In this document: positions 44,374 through 54,575 of the stretch, one piece after another
How the letters are laid out: every line of letters starts with the position of its first letter
Numbering within the stretch: position 1 is the first letter of the stretch
From: Polyangium sp. y55x31
GTDB taxonomy: Bacteria; Myxococcota_A; Polyangia; Polyangiales; Polyangiaceae
DNA: 64,000 nt
Assembly (NCBI RefSeq): GCF_029946505.1
Contig: NZ_JARZHG010000006.1
Location: forward strand, 62,001-126,000
Reading direction: 5' to 3'
The notes under the pieces: generated by a model
What the model saw: only the letters and a program-made list of their open reading frames with translations
The model's database searches: none
Told to the model about the DNA's origin: nothing
Position numbers and translations under genes: made by a program

Positions 44374-45981
44374 ATGGGCCACGCCATGCACGACGATCAC
44401 GCCGCACAGACCTCGCGCTTCGAAGGCGCCGTGGAGGAGGCTCTCGCGGGGGTGCGGGGCCTCTTCCGGCTCATCGTGGAGAAGACGAGTGAGCTCGTCG
44501 TCGTGCACCGCGGCGGCAAGATCCTCTACGCGAATCCCACGCTCGTCGCGTGCCTCGGCCACGAGAGCACCGAGGCGCTCTACGGCCGCCCCCTCGGCGA
44601 GATTCTCCACGCCGAAGACGTCCCGCGCGAGAACCGCCGCGTGCGCATCATGCTCGCCACGAACGAGGTCGCGCCGCTCTACACCTATCGGCTCATGCGC
44701 CGCGACGGCAGCGTGATCACCGTCGAGGTCGCCTCCGCGCCCGCGCCCTTCGAGGGCGGCATCGCCGTCATCAGCCTCTGCCGCGACATCACCACGCGCA
44801 TCGAGACCGAGGCGCGCGTCTACCAGGCGAACCTCATGAACTCCATGGGCACGCTCGCCGCCGGTGTCGCCCACGAGATCAACAACCCCCTCGCCTACGT
44901 CACGCTCAACATCGCGCTCGTCACGAAGAAGCTCGAAGAGCTCGCGAGCACCTCGGGCGCGCGCGGCGACACCGAGACGCAATCGCTCGCGCGGGAGCTG
45001 CTCGGCTTCTGCGGCGAGGCCCTCGACGGCACCGACCGCGTCGCCCAGATCGTGCGCGACTTCCGCGTCTTCTCCAGCGCGAACCAGGAAGAGCGACGCC
45101 CCGTCGACGTGCGCCGTGTCCTCGACGCCTCCATCAAGGTCGCCGACAACGAGATCCGCCACCGCGCCCACCTCGTCCGCTGCTACGGCGACGTTCCGCT
45201 CGTCCACGCGAACGAGGCCCGCCTCGGGCAGGTCTTCTTGAACCTGCTCGTCAACGCCCTCCAGGCCCTGCCGCAAGGCTCGGCGCAGACGAACGAGATC
45301 CGCGTCGTCACGGCCACGCACAAGGTCTCCGGCAGCGCGCTCATCGAGATCCGCGACAACGGCCCCGGCATCCCGTCCGAGATCATGAACCGGATCTTCG
45401 AGCCCTTCTTCACGACCAAGCCCGTCGGCGTCGGCAGCGGCCTCGGCCTCTCGATCTGCCGCAGCATCGTGAGCGCGCACGGCGGCCGCATCGAGATCGA
45501 GAGCGAGGTCGGCAAAGGCACGGTCGTCCGCGTCACGCTCCTGCCCGCCGAGAGCGTCGATCTCGGACAGGAGCCTCGCTCCGAGATCCCGAAGCGCGCG
45601 CCCACGCCGCGCCTCTCGGTCCTCGTCGTCGACGACGAGCCCGCGCTCCTCTCGGCCATCGTGCGCCAGCTCGAGCGCAGCCACGACGTCGACGGACGGA
45701 CGAGCTGGAAGGGCGCGCTCGAAGCGCTCGCGGACAAACCCTACGACGCCGTGCTCTGCGACGTGATGATGCCCGGGGTCTCCGGGTTCGACATCCACAG
45801 CGCGCTCTGCGAGCGGATGCCCGAGTCGAGCGAGCGCATCGTGTACATGACGGGCGGCGCCTTCACCCAGGATGCCCGGAGTTTCCTGGCCCAGGCCCCG
45901 AACCGGTGCCTGGAAAAACCCTTCTCGCCCGCCGACCTCGAAGAGATCCTCCGCGCGATCGCCCCACGCCCGCGCGCCTGA
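44374..45981 (+). CDS. Hybrid histidine kinase (PAS-HisKA-HATPase-REC)
   Basis: The 535-residue protein has a PAS domain (about 28-145, with VVVHRGGKILYANPTLVACL) and a HisKA helix with H box GVAHEINNPLAY (His167). The catalytic domain (N box LNLLVNALQALP, G1 RDNGPGIPSE, G2 GSGLGLSICRS) is followed by a C-terminal receiver domain with acidic pair in VLVVDDEPALL, Asp463 in LCDVMMPGVSG, Thr493 and Lys515. No membrane segment. A receiver fused to the kinase implies either autoregulation or phosphorelay to another protein. ATG at 44374 or the in-frame ATG at 44386 could be the start. It lies between the GT4 gene and the XPB gene on the same strand, and may be its own unit. Confidence 0.93.
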   Translation: MGHAMHDDHAAQTSRFEGAVEEALAGVRGLFRLIVEKTSELVVVHRGGKILYANPTLVACLGHESTEALYGRPLGEILHAEDVPRENRRVRIMLATNEVAPLYTYRLMRRDGSVITVEVASAPAPFEGGIAVISLCRDITTRIETEARVYQANLMNSMGTLAAGVAHEINNPLAYVTLNIALVTKKLEELASTSGARGDTETQSLARELLGFCGEALDGTDRVAQIVRDFRVFSSANQEERRPVDVRRVLDASIKVADNEIRHRAHLVRCYGDVPLVHANEARLGQVFLNLLVNALQALPQGSAQTNEIRVVTATHKVSGSALIEIRDNGPGIPSEIMNRIFEPFFTTKPVGVGSGLGLSICRSIVSAHGGRIEIESEVGKGTVVRVTLLPAESVDLGQEPRSEIPKRAPTPRLSVLVVDDEPALLSAIVRQLERSHDVDGRTSWKGALEALADKPYDAVLCDVMMPGVSGFDIHSALCERMPESSERIVYMTGGAFTQDARSFLAQAPNRCLEKPFSPADLEEILRAIAPRPRA

Positions 45982-46000
45982 GCTAACCTCCGCCCCCGAG

Positions 46001-47360
<1,360 letters not shown>

Positions 47361-47374
<14 letters not shown>

Positions 47375-48572
47375 TCTCCTCCGCGTGCGCCGCAAAGGTG
47401 GCCGCGTCCTGCCGCGTTACCTCCGCGGCGACGACGCCGAGCTCGCCAAGACGATCGCGAAAGACTTCGTCCGCATCCTCCAGAGCTCCATCGGACGAAG
47501 CCGCGACGAGATCGAGGCCGCGCTCGACGCGGTCCCCGTCCCTGCCGATGCGCGCCTCGTCGGCGACGGCCTACGCAAGGTCCTCGACGGCCAGTGCACG
47601 TGGACCGTGCCGACCGGCGTCGATCCCGAAGAGATCCGCCGCGAGGTCTTCCTCGCCGCGGCCCGTGCCCATCGCGCGCTCGACGTCCGCAGCGAGTTCG
47701 ATCGCGACGGCGTCCTCGCCGAGCTCGCCCCGCGCCTCGGAAAAACCCCCGCTGAGATCGACGCCGCGCTCTACGCCGATCTGCGCGAGAACGAGCGGCT
47801 CGAAGCCTTCCGCCCGATCGGCCCCGAGGCCCTGCTCGAACGTTACGACCTCGGCCTCGCCCAGGCCGTCTTGCTCAAGGCCACGCGTGTCACGGTCCGC
47901 GTCGCCGGCGAGAGCCCCGATCGTTACCGAAGGCTCTTCCGCGCCGCGCGTTTCCACGGCCTCATCCACGTCGTCGAGGGTTCTGCCGCGGAGGGCTACA
48001 CGATCACGCTCGACGGCCCGTGGAGCCTCTTCGACGCGGTCCAGAAGTACGGCCTGCGCCTCGCCATGTTCCTCCCGCAGGTCCTCGCGTTCCGCTCCTT
48101 TCACGTCCGCGCCGAGCTCGCGTGGGGCAAAACAAGGACACGCGCCGTCCTCGAGATCACGCCCGAAGACGGCCTCGTCTCGCACGTCGCCGAGGCCCCC
48201 TCCACGGGCCCCGATCTCGACGCGTTCAAGCAAGCCTTCGAGCGCCTCGGCTCCGAGTGGTCGGTCGCCGAGAACGATCACATCTTCGCCCTCCCCGGCG
48301 AGATCGCCTGCGTCCCCGACCTCGTCTTCCGCAGCGAGACGACCGGCGAAGAGGTGTTCCTCGAAGCCTTCGGCTTCTGGAGTCGTCAGGCCGTGTGGCA
48401 ACGCGTCGAACTCGTACGCAAGGGTTTTCCCGCGCGGTTCCTCCTCGCCGTGGGCAAACAGCTCCGCGTGAGCGAGGAGGTCCTCGGCGAGGACGAGGCC
48501 GGCGAGATCTACGTCTACCGCGCCACGATGTCGCCGCGCGCCGTGCTCGAACGTCTCCGTCGGAAGGGCTGA
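47361..48572 (+). CDS. Bax1-type nuclease (DUF790), partner of XPB
   Basis: Bax1 is a structure-specific endonuclease that binds XPB helicase in archaea. The 403-residue protein begins with the conserved LTSDLLRVRRKGGRVLPRYL and has a helical N-terminal half. A nuclease-like C-terminal region carries CVPDLVFRSETTGEEVFLEA, then FGFWSRQAVWQRVELVRKG, resembling a PD-(D/E)xK-type site. I chose TTG at 47361 because AGGGAG precedes it and the N-terminus then matches the family; it overlaps the helicase gene by 14 bases, which implies coupled translation. This suggests a bacterial nucleotide-excision-like module apart from UvrABC. Confidence in the family is high, in the exact reaction moderate. Confidence 0.9.
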
Positions 48573-48576
48573 CACG

Positions 48577-49659
48577 TCAATCGTTGGGCAGCGCCGACTC
48601 GTTGCCGATGAGCGAACGGACGAGCGGCGGGATGGCGAACCCCTTCGCTGTGTGCAGCGTCGAGCTCGACCCTCCGCAGTCGTAGGTCGGCTGCGCGCTC
48701 GCCCATCGCGACGAACAATGTTTGTTCACATATGAAGCGGTCGCGCCGCTCGTATCGCCGTGCCACCGCGTGTGCTCGATGCAGCGCGCGCCCATCGGCG
48801 TCCACTCGGCTTCGAACTGGAACTCCGTCACGGAGGACTCCTGGATGCCGAAATCGTCCCACACGTCGACGAGCGTACCGTCCTGCGTGTGCGGCACGCC
48901 GTCGCCGCAATAATCGGCGCGCAGCATGCGCGTGCAGGTCTGGTGCAAGAGCACGCCCGGGATCTCCTTGCACGTGCCCGGCGCGACGCACTCCTTCACG
49001 TTCTCCCACGGCTTGTATCCGAGCTCCACGCACTTCGCGATCGCGTACGGCCTGCACGCGAAGGTGAAGCTCGTCTCGGACGAAACGTGTATGCCGCTCG
49101 TCGGCTTCTGCTGCGAGTAGTCCCAGGTGCCCGCGAGCGGGATCGCGCGGCGCGGCGTGCCGCTCGACGTCGCGCCGCAGAGGCTCTTCCACGCGCCCTG
49201 GCTCGGGCTCGACAGGTACGAGATCTCGTACAAGAAGACATCGGGGTGGGTCGACGGCACGCGATCTTCGATGCGCAACGTGATCGTTTGCCCATTGCTG
49301 AGCGTGCCCGTGAAGGTCGCGCCGACGAACTCCTCCGGCTTCATCGGCTTGCCCGACGCCTTCTTCCCGACGAACGACGTCCCGTCGAGCGTCACCCCGT
49401 TCAGCGCGAGGCCATTCAAAGAGATTCCGTTCAGCGAGATCCCGTTCAGCGCGAGACCGTTCAGCGCGAGACCGTTCAGCGCCAAACCGTTCGTCGTGCT
49501 CAGCGCCTGGACCGACGCGATGACGTCACCCTCCTCTTCCTCGGGCTCGCCGGCGACTTCGGTGCAACCCGGGCCGAACAGCATCACCAGGAGGATCGGA
49601 GCCCATCTCGCGGCGCGTCTCCATCCAATCTCGGACGTGCAGGACATCCACGAATGCAT
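48577..49659 (-). CDS. ADYC-domain lipoprotein with pentapeptide-like repeats
   Basis: The 360-residue lipoprotein has a signal sequence ending at lipobox GPGC (Cys32), an acidic stretch, and then about seven repeats of the type NGLAL/NGISL (from residue 57). These resemble pentapeptide repeats and would form a short beta-solenoid. The C-terminal 250 residues contain the motif RADYCGDGVPHTQDG that defines the ADYC domain, with many Cys in likely disulfides (FACRPYAIAKCVELGYKPWE, CIEHTRWHGDTSG). ADYC proteins are, from memory, largely myxobacterial and of unknown function. GGGAAGAAAC precedes the ATG at 49659. The gene is convergent with the Bax1 gene, four bases apart. Confidence 0.9.
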   Translation of the reverse strand: MHSWMSCTSEIGWRRAARWAPILLVMLFGPGCTEVAGEPEEEEGDVIASVQALSTTNGLALNGLALNGLALNGISLNGISLNGLALNGVTLDGTSFVGKKASGKPMKPEEFVGATFTGTLSNGQTITLRIEDRVPSTHPDVFLYEISYLSSPSQGAWKSLCGATSSGTPRRAIPLAGTWDYSQQKPTSGIHVSSETSFTFACRPYAIAKCVELGYKPWENVKECVAPGTCKEIPGVLLHQTCTRMLRADYCGDGVPHTQDGTLVDVWDDFGIQESSVTEFQFEAEWTPMGARCIEHTRWHGDTSGATASYVNKHCSSRWASAQPTYDCGGSSSTLHTAKGFAIPPLVRSLIGNESALPND

Positions 49660-49757
49660 GTTTCTTCCCTCTCTCGAACCGAAGATGCCCACGCGCGCGG
49701 ACGCGTTTCGCCGGGGCCGGAGGGGAGCAACAATCCGTCGCCTTTCGAGGCGCGGGT

Positions 49758-50933
49758 TCAAGGATCGCGGCGGCGGTTCCCGATCCAACCCTTTCGCCAA
49801 TAAAAGACGAAGAGACCCGCCACGCTGAACAGCATGAACCCGATCGAGGCCGGATAGCCGTACCGCCACTTGAGCTCGGGCATGTTGTAGGGCGACGCGT
49901 CCGTGTCGAAGTTCATGCCGTAGACGCCCGCGATGAACGTGAGCGGCAGGAAGATCGTCGAGATGATCGTGAGCACCTTCATGATCTCGTTCATCCGGTT
50001 CGACACGCCGGAGAGGTGCAGATCCATGAGGCCCGAGGCGATCTCGCGGAACGTCTCGACCATATCCATCACCTGCACCGCGTGGTCGTACGTGTCGCGC
50101 AGGTAGACCCGCGTGTGCTCCTGGATGTGCGGCGATCCGTCCCGGAGGAGCGAGTTCGCGACCTCGCGTTGCGGCCAGATCGTCCGCCTGAGCGCGAGCA
50201 GATCGCGCTTCACGTCGTGGATCAGGTGCGCCGTCCCGTCCTTGCCGGCGAGCGCGTCGAGCTCGATCTCGTCGAGCCGGTCGCTGATCTTCTCGAGCAC
50301 GGGGTAAAAGCCGTCGATGATCGCGTCGAAGAGCGCGTACGCGAGGTAGTCGGCGCCTCCCGTCCGCATGAGCTGCCTGCCTTTGCGGATGCGTTCGCGC
50401 ACAGGTTCGAGCACGTCCGCGCTCGGCTCTTCCTGCACCGTCAGCACGAAGCCCTTGCCGAACACGATCGCGATCTGCTCGGTGACGAGCGCGTTCGTCA
50501 CGCCGAGCTGCGCCATCCGGCAGATGATCACCTGCTGCCCCGGGTACACGTCGCTCTTCGGCCGCTGCGGGACGTTCACCACGTCCTCGAGCGCGAGCGG
50601 GTGGATGTCGAAGATCTCCCCGAGCCGCTCGAACGTCGGCTTGTGCCCGATCCCCTGCACGTCGATCCACGTGACGCTCGGGCGATCGTCGGTCAGGTAA
50701 GGCAGGGCCTCGTCGACCGAGTCGATCCACTTCTCGACGATGTGCTCGAGACAGTAGTCGATGAGGTAGATCTTCGGCTTGTTGGGATCCTCGACGAGCA
50801 GCGTGCCGGGCGGCGCGCCGGGCGCGGGCTCGTTCGAGAGGATCAAGCTCGGCCGGGGCCGCTTTCGACCCGAGGCCAGGTTCTTCGAGGAAGGCGGCGG
50901 CGGGGCGTCTTGGGTGTCCTGCACGGAGGACAT
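49758..50933 (-). CDS. CorA-type magnesium/divalent cation transporter
   Basis: CorA forms a pentameric inner-membrane channel for Mg2+ and related ions. The roughly 391-residue protein has a long N-terminal cytoplasmic domain (FERLGEIFDIHPLALEDVVN, with the usual LEDV motif) and two C-terminal membrane helices. The pore-loop signature YGMNF stands between TIFLPLTFIAGVYG and FMLFSVAGLFVFYW. The C-terminus ends in a basic RRRDP tail. The start is uncertain: ATG at 50933 has AGG too close for a good ribosome-binding site, and the frame is open to 50996. It is divergent from the thioredoxin-rhodanese gene. Confidence 0.95.
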   Translation of the reverse strand: MSSVQDTQDAPPPPSSKNLASGRKRPRPSLILSNEPAPGAPPGTLLVEDPNKPKIYLIDYCLEHIVEKWIDSVDEALPYLTDDRPSVTWIDVQGIGHKPTFERLGEIFDIHPLALEDVVNVPQRPKSDVYPGQQVIICRMAQLGVTNALVTEQIAIVFGKGFVLTVQEEPSADVLEPVRERIRKGRQLMRTGGADYLAYALFDAIIDGFYPVLEKISDRLDEIELDALAGKDGTAHLIHDVKRDLLALRRTIWPQREVANSLLRDGSPHIQEHTRVYLRDTYDHAVQVMDMVETFREIASGLMDLHLSGVSNRMNEIMKVLTIISTIFLPLTFIAGVYGMNFDTDASPYNMPELKWRYGYPASIGFMLFSVAGLFVFYWRKGWIGNRRRDP

Positions 50934-51027
50934 CCTACCGAAGGCCCAGCCTCGATTCGCCGCTCGCTTGCGCGGATCGGCGAGACCCCTCGCCATCGGC
51001 CTGGACTCTCGCTATGGACTTCCTCCC

Positions 51028-51669
51028 ATGCCGGTCCCCGTCATCTCCGAGCAAGATTTCGAACGCGAGGTCCTGCGCAGCGAGCTCCCCGTCCTGATCG
51101 ACTTCTACGCCGACTGGTGCGGCCCCTGCAAAACGGTGGCCCCCGAGGTCGAGGCGCTCTCACGCGAGCTCGAAGGCAAGGCCAAGTTCGTCAAGGTGAA
51201 CATCGACCAGAGCAAGCGCCTCGCGGCGGCGATGCGCGTGCAGGCGGTGCCGACGTTCATGGTCTTCTTCCGCGGCCGCCCCGTCGCCGGAGAGCAAGGC
51301 GCCGTGCGCAAGGCGCGCCTGCGCGAGCTGCTCGATCCCTTCCTCCCGCGGGCCGAAGGCGCGATCCGCGCGGTGGAGCTCGCGCAGCTCCTCAAGCAAG
51401 GCCAGGTCGTCGCCGTCGACACGCGCGAGGCGCAGGCCTTCAATCGCGCGCACATCCCGGGCGCGGTGCACATCCCGCTCGAAGAGATCGAGACGCGCCT
51501 CGCGGAGCTCCACATGCTGCCGGGTGAGCCCGTCCTCTACTGCCGCGCCGGCGACAAGACGAAGGGCCTCGCCGAGACGCTCGCGAAGAGCGACGTGCCG
51601 ATCGCGTTCCTCGAGAACGGCTTCCTCGGATGGGAAGCCGAGGGGCTCCCCATCGAGCGCCCCGACTGA
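51028..51669 (+). CDS. Thioredoxin-rhodanese fusion protein
   Basis: The 213-residue protein joins a thioredoxin domain (residues 1-105, redox pair Cys31/Cys34 in ADWCGPCK, cis-proline in AVPTFMVF) to a rhodanese domain (about 113-213). The active-site Cys is Cys172 in PVLYCRAGDKTKG, and other conserved parts are VVAVDTREAQAFNRAHIPGA and NGFLGWEAEG. Rhodaneses move sulfane sulfur, and the thioredoxin half could reduce the persulfide, so the chain can couple sulfur transfer to reduction. No signal peptide, so cytoplasmic. An in-frame ATG at 51013 is also possible. Its stop adjoins the larC stop at TGATCA (51667-51672), so the genes are convergent. Confidence 0.93.
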   Translation: MPVPVISEQDFEREVLRSELPVLIDFYADWCGPCKTVAPEVEALSRELEGKAKFVKVNIDQSKRLAAAMRVQAVPTFMVFFRGRPVAGEQGAVRKARLRELLDPFLPRAEGAIRAVELAQLLKQGQVVAVDTREAQAFNRAHIPGAVHIPLEEIETRLAELHMLPGEPVLYCRAGDKTKGLAETLAKSDVPIAFLENGFLGWEAEGLPIERPD

Positions 51670-53127
51670 TCAGGTTTTTCCGGGAACGTTCTCCAGCGCG
51701 GCGAGCGCCGCCTGGATCACCTCGCGCAGCGCCACGCCGTGCGTCTTCGCCGCGGCGGCGCAATCCTCGAACTCCGGCTTGATCTGCGGCGGCCCGAACG
51801 GCCCCTCGCTGATCTTCACGCGCACCCGCCCGTAGGCCGTCTCCACCGCCACCGTACGACGCGGCCGCTCGGTCCGCGTCACCGGGATCTTCCGGAGCCC
51901 GATCGACGTCGTCTCGCGCAGGAGCGTCGCGCCCACCGCGTCCGCTTGCGGCGCAGGCGCGAGCGCCGCGATCGTCAGCGCCGGCCGCCCCTTCTTCATC
52001 GTGATCGGCACGGCCCACGCGTCGAGCGCGCCCGCCGTGAAGAGCGCCTCGATCGCGTGCGCCGCCATCTCGCCCGTCATGTCGTCCACGTTCGCTTCGA
52101 GCACCACGTGCGACGCGCCCACCTGCGGCTCGTCCGAGGCGCCGCCGCGCGTCCCGAGCACGACCCGGAGGAGGTTCGGCCGATCCGGCAGCTCGCGCGA
52201 GCCCGCGCCCCAGCCCACGCGCTCCGGCGCGAACGATGGCCACCGCTCGAAGCGACCCGCCGCCGTCGCGACGATCGCCGCGCCCGTCGGCGTCACGAGC
52301 TCCGCGTCGAGATCCACGCCGTACGTCGGCACCCCGCGCAGACACTCCACCGTCGCGGGCGGCGGCAGCGGCAGGATCCCGTGACGTGCCTTGACGAACC
52401 CGCGCCCCATGGGCAGCGGCGCGCCTCGCACCTCGGCCCCGAGGTACACGAGCGCCGCGGCCGCGCCCACGATGTCCACGATCGCGTCGACGGCCCCGAC
52501 CTCGTGAAAATGCACCTCGTCGAGCGGCATCCGATGCACCGCGCTCTCCGCCTCGCCGAGCCGCCGGAAGATCCGGCGCGCGAGCGTTCGCACCTCGGGC
52601 TCCAGCGGACACGACGTGAGCATCGCGTCGATCGACGCGTACGTCCGCTCCGGCTGCGGCGTCTCCACGTGCACCTCGAACGAGGTCGCCACGATGCCGC
52701 TCCGATGCACGTGCCCGCGCTCCAGGAACACGCCTTCGAGCGGCAGCGCCGCCACCGCGTGCTCGATCACGAGCAGCGGGACGCCGAGGTCGAGCAGCGC
52801 CGCGATCGTCATGTCCCCCGCGACGCCGCTGAACGCGTCGAAGAACAGGATCTTCCCGACCCCCGATCCCTGCTCCAGGAGCGGCGTCCTCACCGGATGC
52901 TCGTGCCCGCGGCCCTGCTCGTGCCCATGCTCGTGCCCATGCTCGTGCGAAGGCCCCGGCGCGTGCGCATGCGTATGCGGGCGATCGTGCGTATGCCCGT
53001 GCCCGTGCCCATGCGCATGCGCGTGATGCACGTGGCCGTGCGCGTGATCGTGGTGATGGTGGTGATCGTGCCCGTGGTCATGGTCGTGCCCATGCCCATG
53101 CCCGTGATCGTGTCCGTGTCCGTGCAC
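51670..53127 (-). CDS. larC: LarC, nickel insertase for the nickel-pincer cofactor, with polyhistidine leader
   Basis: LarC inserts nickel into the pincer cofactor using CTP. The 485-residue product has an extraordinary first 80 residues, almost all His, Gly, Asp and Ala (HGHDHGHG-type repeats), plausibly a nickel store. The core from about residue 90 reads KILFFDAFSGVAGDMTIAAL, then HRMPLDEVHFHEVGAVDAI, VTPTGAAIVATAAG and VVLEANVDDMTGEMAAHAIE, typical of LarC. The GTG start at 53127 is supported by AAGGAGC. In Lactobacillus LarC is made from two frames by frameshifting; here it is one continuous frame. It follows larB by 16 bases. larE and a larA-type target enzyme are not in the window. Confidence 0.95.
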   Translation of the reverse strand: MHGHGHDHGHGHGHDHDHGHDHHHHHDHAHGHVHHAHAHGHGHGHTHDRPHTHAHAPGPSHEHGHEHGHEQGRGHEHPVRTPLLEQGSGVGKILFFDAFSGVAGDMTIAALLDLGVPLLVIEHAVAALPLEGVFLERGHVHRSGIVATSFEVHVETPQPERTYASIDAMLTSCPLEPEVRTLARRIFRRLGEAESAVHRMPLDEVHFHEVGAVDAIVDIVGAAAALVYLGAEVRGAPLPMGRGFVKARHGILPLPPPATVECLRGVPTYGVDLDAELVTPTGAAIVATAAGRFERWPSFAPERVGWGAGSRELPDRPNLLRVVLGTRGGASDEPQVGASHVVLEANVDDMTGEMAAHAIEALFTAGALDAWAVPITMKKGRPALTIAALAPAPQADAVGATLLRETTSIGLRKIPVTRTERPRRTVAVETAYGRVRVKISEGPFGPPQIKPEFEDCAAAAKTHGVALREVIQAALAALENVPGKT

Positions 53128-53143
53128 GTGCCGTGCTCCTTGC

Positions 53144-53929
53144 TCAGCCTGCGGTCGTCGGCTGCTCGGTCGGTTGCGAGGCCCTCGGCATCATGCGGTG
53201 CACGGCCATCGCCGCGCCGAACCCGTTGCCGATGTTCACGACCGAGACCCCCGAGGCGCACGACGTCAGCATCGCGAACAGCGCCGTGAATCCCCCGAGC
53301 GCCGTCCCGTACCCCACCGCCGTCGGCACGGCTACGACGGGCGTCGAGATCATCCCGCCCACCACGCTCGGCAGCGCCCCTTCCATCCCTGCGCACACGA
53401 TCGCCGCCGACGCGCGCCGCAGATCCTCCACGCGATGCAGGAGCCGATGGATGCCCGCGACCCCGATGTCGTAAATCCGCATCGGCTCGAGCCCCAGCGC
53501 GGACAGCGTCTCCGCCGCCTCCTCGGCCACCTCGTTGTCGCTCGTCCCCGCCGTCACCACCGCGACCGGCGCGCACGGACGCTTCGGCGGCGGCGCGATC
53601 TCCACGCTCCCCGTCCGCGCGAGCGGCGCGTAGCGGAAGCTCGGCACGCGCTGCCCCACGATCGCCGCCTTCTGCGCGTCGATCCGCGTCACGAGCACGT
53701 TCGTCCCGGCGCGGACCATCTCCTCGGCGATCCCCGCGATCTGCTCGCCGCTCTTCCCCTCGCCGAAGATCACCTCGGGCACGCCTTGCCGGAGCGCGCG
53801 ATGGTGATCGACCGTCGCGTACCCGAGGTCGCGGAACGGCAAACTCTTCAGCGCCTCGACCGCGTGCTCGACCGTCACGTCCCCACGCCGCACACGATCG
53901 AGCAGCTCTTCCACGCGCCTGGGATCCAT
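53144..53929 (-). CDS. larB: LarB, nickel-pincer cofactor biosynthesis carboxylase/hydrolase
   Basis: LarB carboxylates the pyridinium ring of nicotinic acid adenine dinucleotide and releases AMP, the first step to the nickel-pincer nucleotide. The 261-residue protein has the N-terminal EELLDRVRRGDVTVEHAVEA and the catalytic core VVTAGTSDNEVAEEAAETL with VCAGMEGALPSVVGGMI, which resembles PurE, as known for LarB. ATG at 53929 begins the conserved MDPRRVEEL. Longer frames to 54415 overlap the DUF1579-like gene and are not used. It forms an operon with larC, 16 bases downstream. Confidence 0.95.
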   Translation of the reverse strand: MDPRRVEELLDRVRRGDVTVEHAVEALKSLPFRDLGYATVDHHRALRQGVPEVIFGEGKSGEQIAGIAEEMVRAGTNVLVTRIDAQKAAIVGQRVPSFRYAPLARTGSVEIAPPPKRPCAPVAVVTAGTSDNEVAEEAAETLSALGLEPMRIYDIGVAGIHRLLHRVEDLRRASAAIVCAGMEGALPSVVGGMISTPVVAVPTAVGYGTALGGFTALFAMLTSCASGVSVVNIGNGFGAAMAVHRMMPRASQPTEQPTTAG

Positions 53930-53994
53930 CGCGGGAGCCCTTAGCCCGGTGGCAGGCCGCGCGCAACGCGCCGAGCCCGCCCCCGCTCGTTCGT

Positions 53995-54501
53995 CTAGCC
54001 TGCCCGCGACAGCGTGATCTCCACGCCGAGAAACTCCTCCCCGTCGGGCGTGATGTTGTACATGCGGATCGTGAGCTTCTCGGCCTGCGCGTCGTCGATG
54101 ACCGTGCGCCAGCCCCAGCGCGGGTGCCCTTCCGCCGCGAAGTAACTGCCGCGGACGTCGATGTCCGTCCCGCTCCCCTCGGACACGAGGATCATCGTGC
54201 CCGTGTGGAAGCTGTCCACCCACGAGGTCCGCCAGAGCTTCTCGCCCGACTCGAAGGCGATCAGCATCTCCCCGGCGATCGGCTTGTCCTCGACGCTCGA
54301 CCGATACGTGAACCGCACGAACCTCCCGTCGAGGATCGCCGCGATCCGCCCTTCCCACGCCGCCTCGATCGGCGCCACGTTCGGCCCCATGATGGTCCGC
54401 GCCGTTCCGCGCCACACACCCACGAGCCGCGCGAGCCGCTGATGCTCGCTGTCACGCTCGTAAGGCTTCGTCTGCTCGGTTTCGAGGTTCACCTGTTCCA
54501 T
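53995..54501 (-). CDS. DUF1579-like protein of unknown function
   Basis: The 168-residue protein looks like a single calycin-like or DUF1579-type beta-barrel: LARLVGVWRGTARTIMGPN, a repeated-strand middle (GRFVRFTYRSSVEDKPIAGE, LWRTSWVDSFHTGTMILVSE) and a WGWRTVIDD strand near the end. W-G-x-x-x in the first strand is typical. There is no signal peptide. The start is unclear: ATG at 54501 gives MEQVNLETE; ATGs at 54513 and 54534 are in frame. No good ribosome-binding site is visible. It is 65 bases upstream of larB on the same strand; a functional link is not evident. Confidence 0.75.
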   Translation of the reverse strand: MEQVNLETEQTKPYERDSEHQRLARLVGVWRGTARTIMGPNVAPIEAAWEGRIAAILDGRFVRFTYRSSVEDKPIAGEMLIAFESGEKLWRTSWVDSFHTGTMILVSEGSGTDIDVRGSYFAAEGHPRWGWRTVIDDAQAEKLTIRMYNITPDGEEFLGVEITLSRAG

Positions 54502-54575
54502 GCGGCGCAGCATAAACGAGCTGCCCGTGGACATCCCAGCCCACCCGCGCTAGCCCGGCTCCCTCCGCGTTCGTC

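Noticed and set aside
51739-53289. Plus-strand frame of 516 codons over larC
   Set aside because: It mirrors the LarC His-rich leader and core; LarC and LarB are certain on the other strand.
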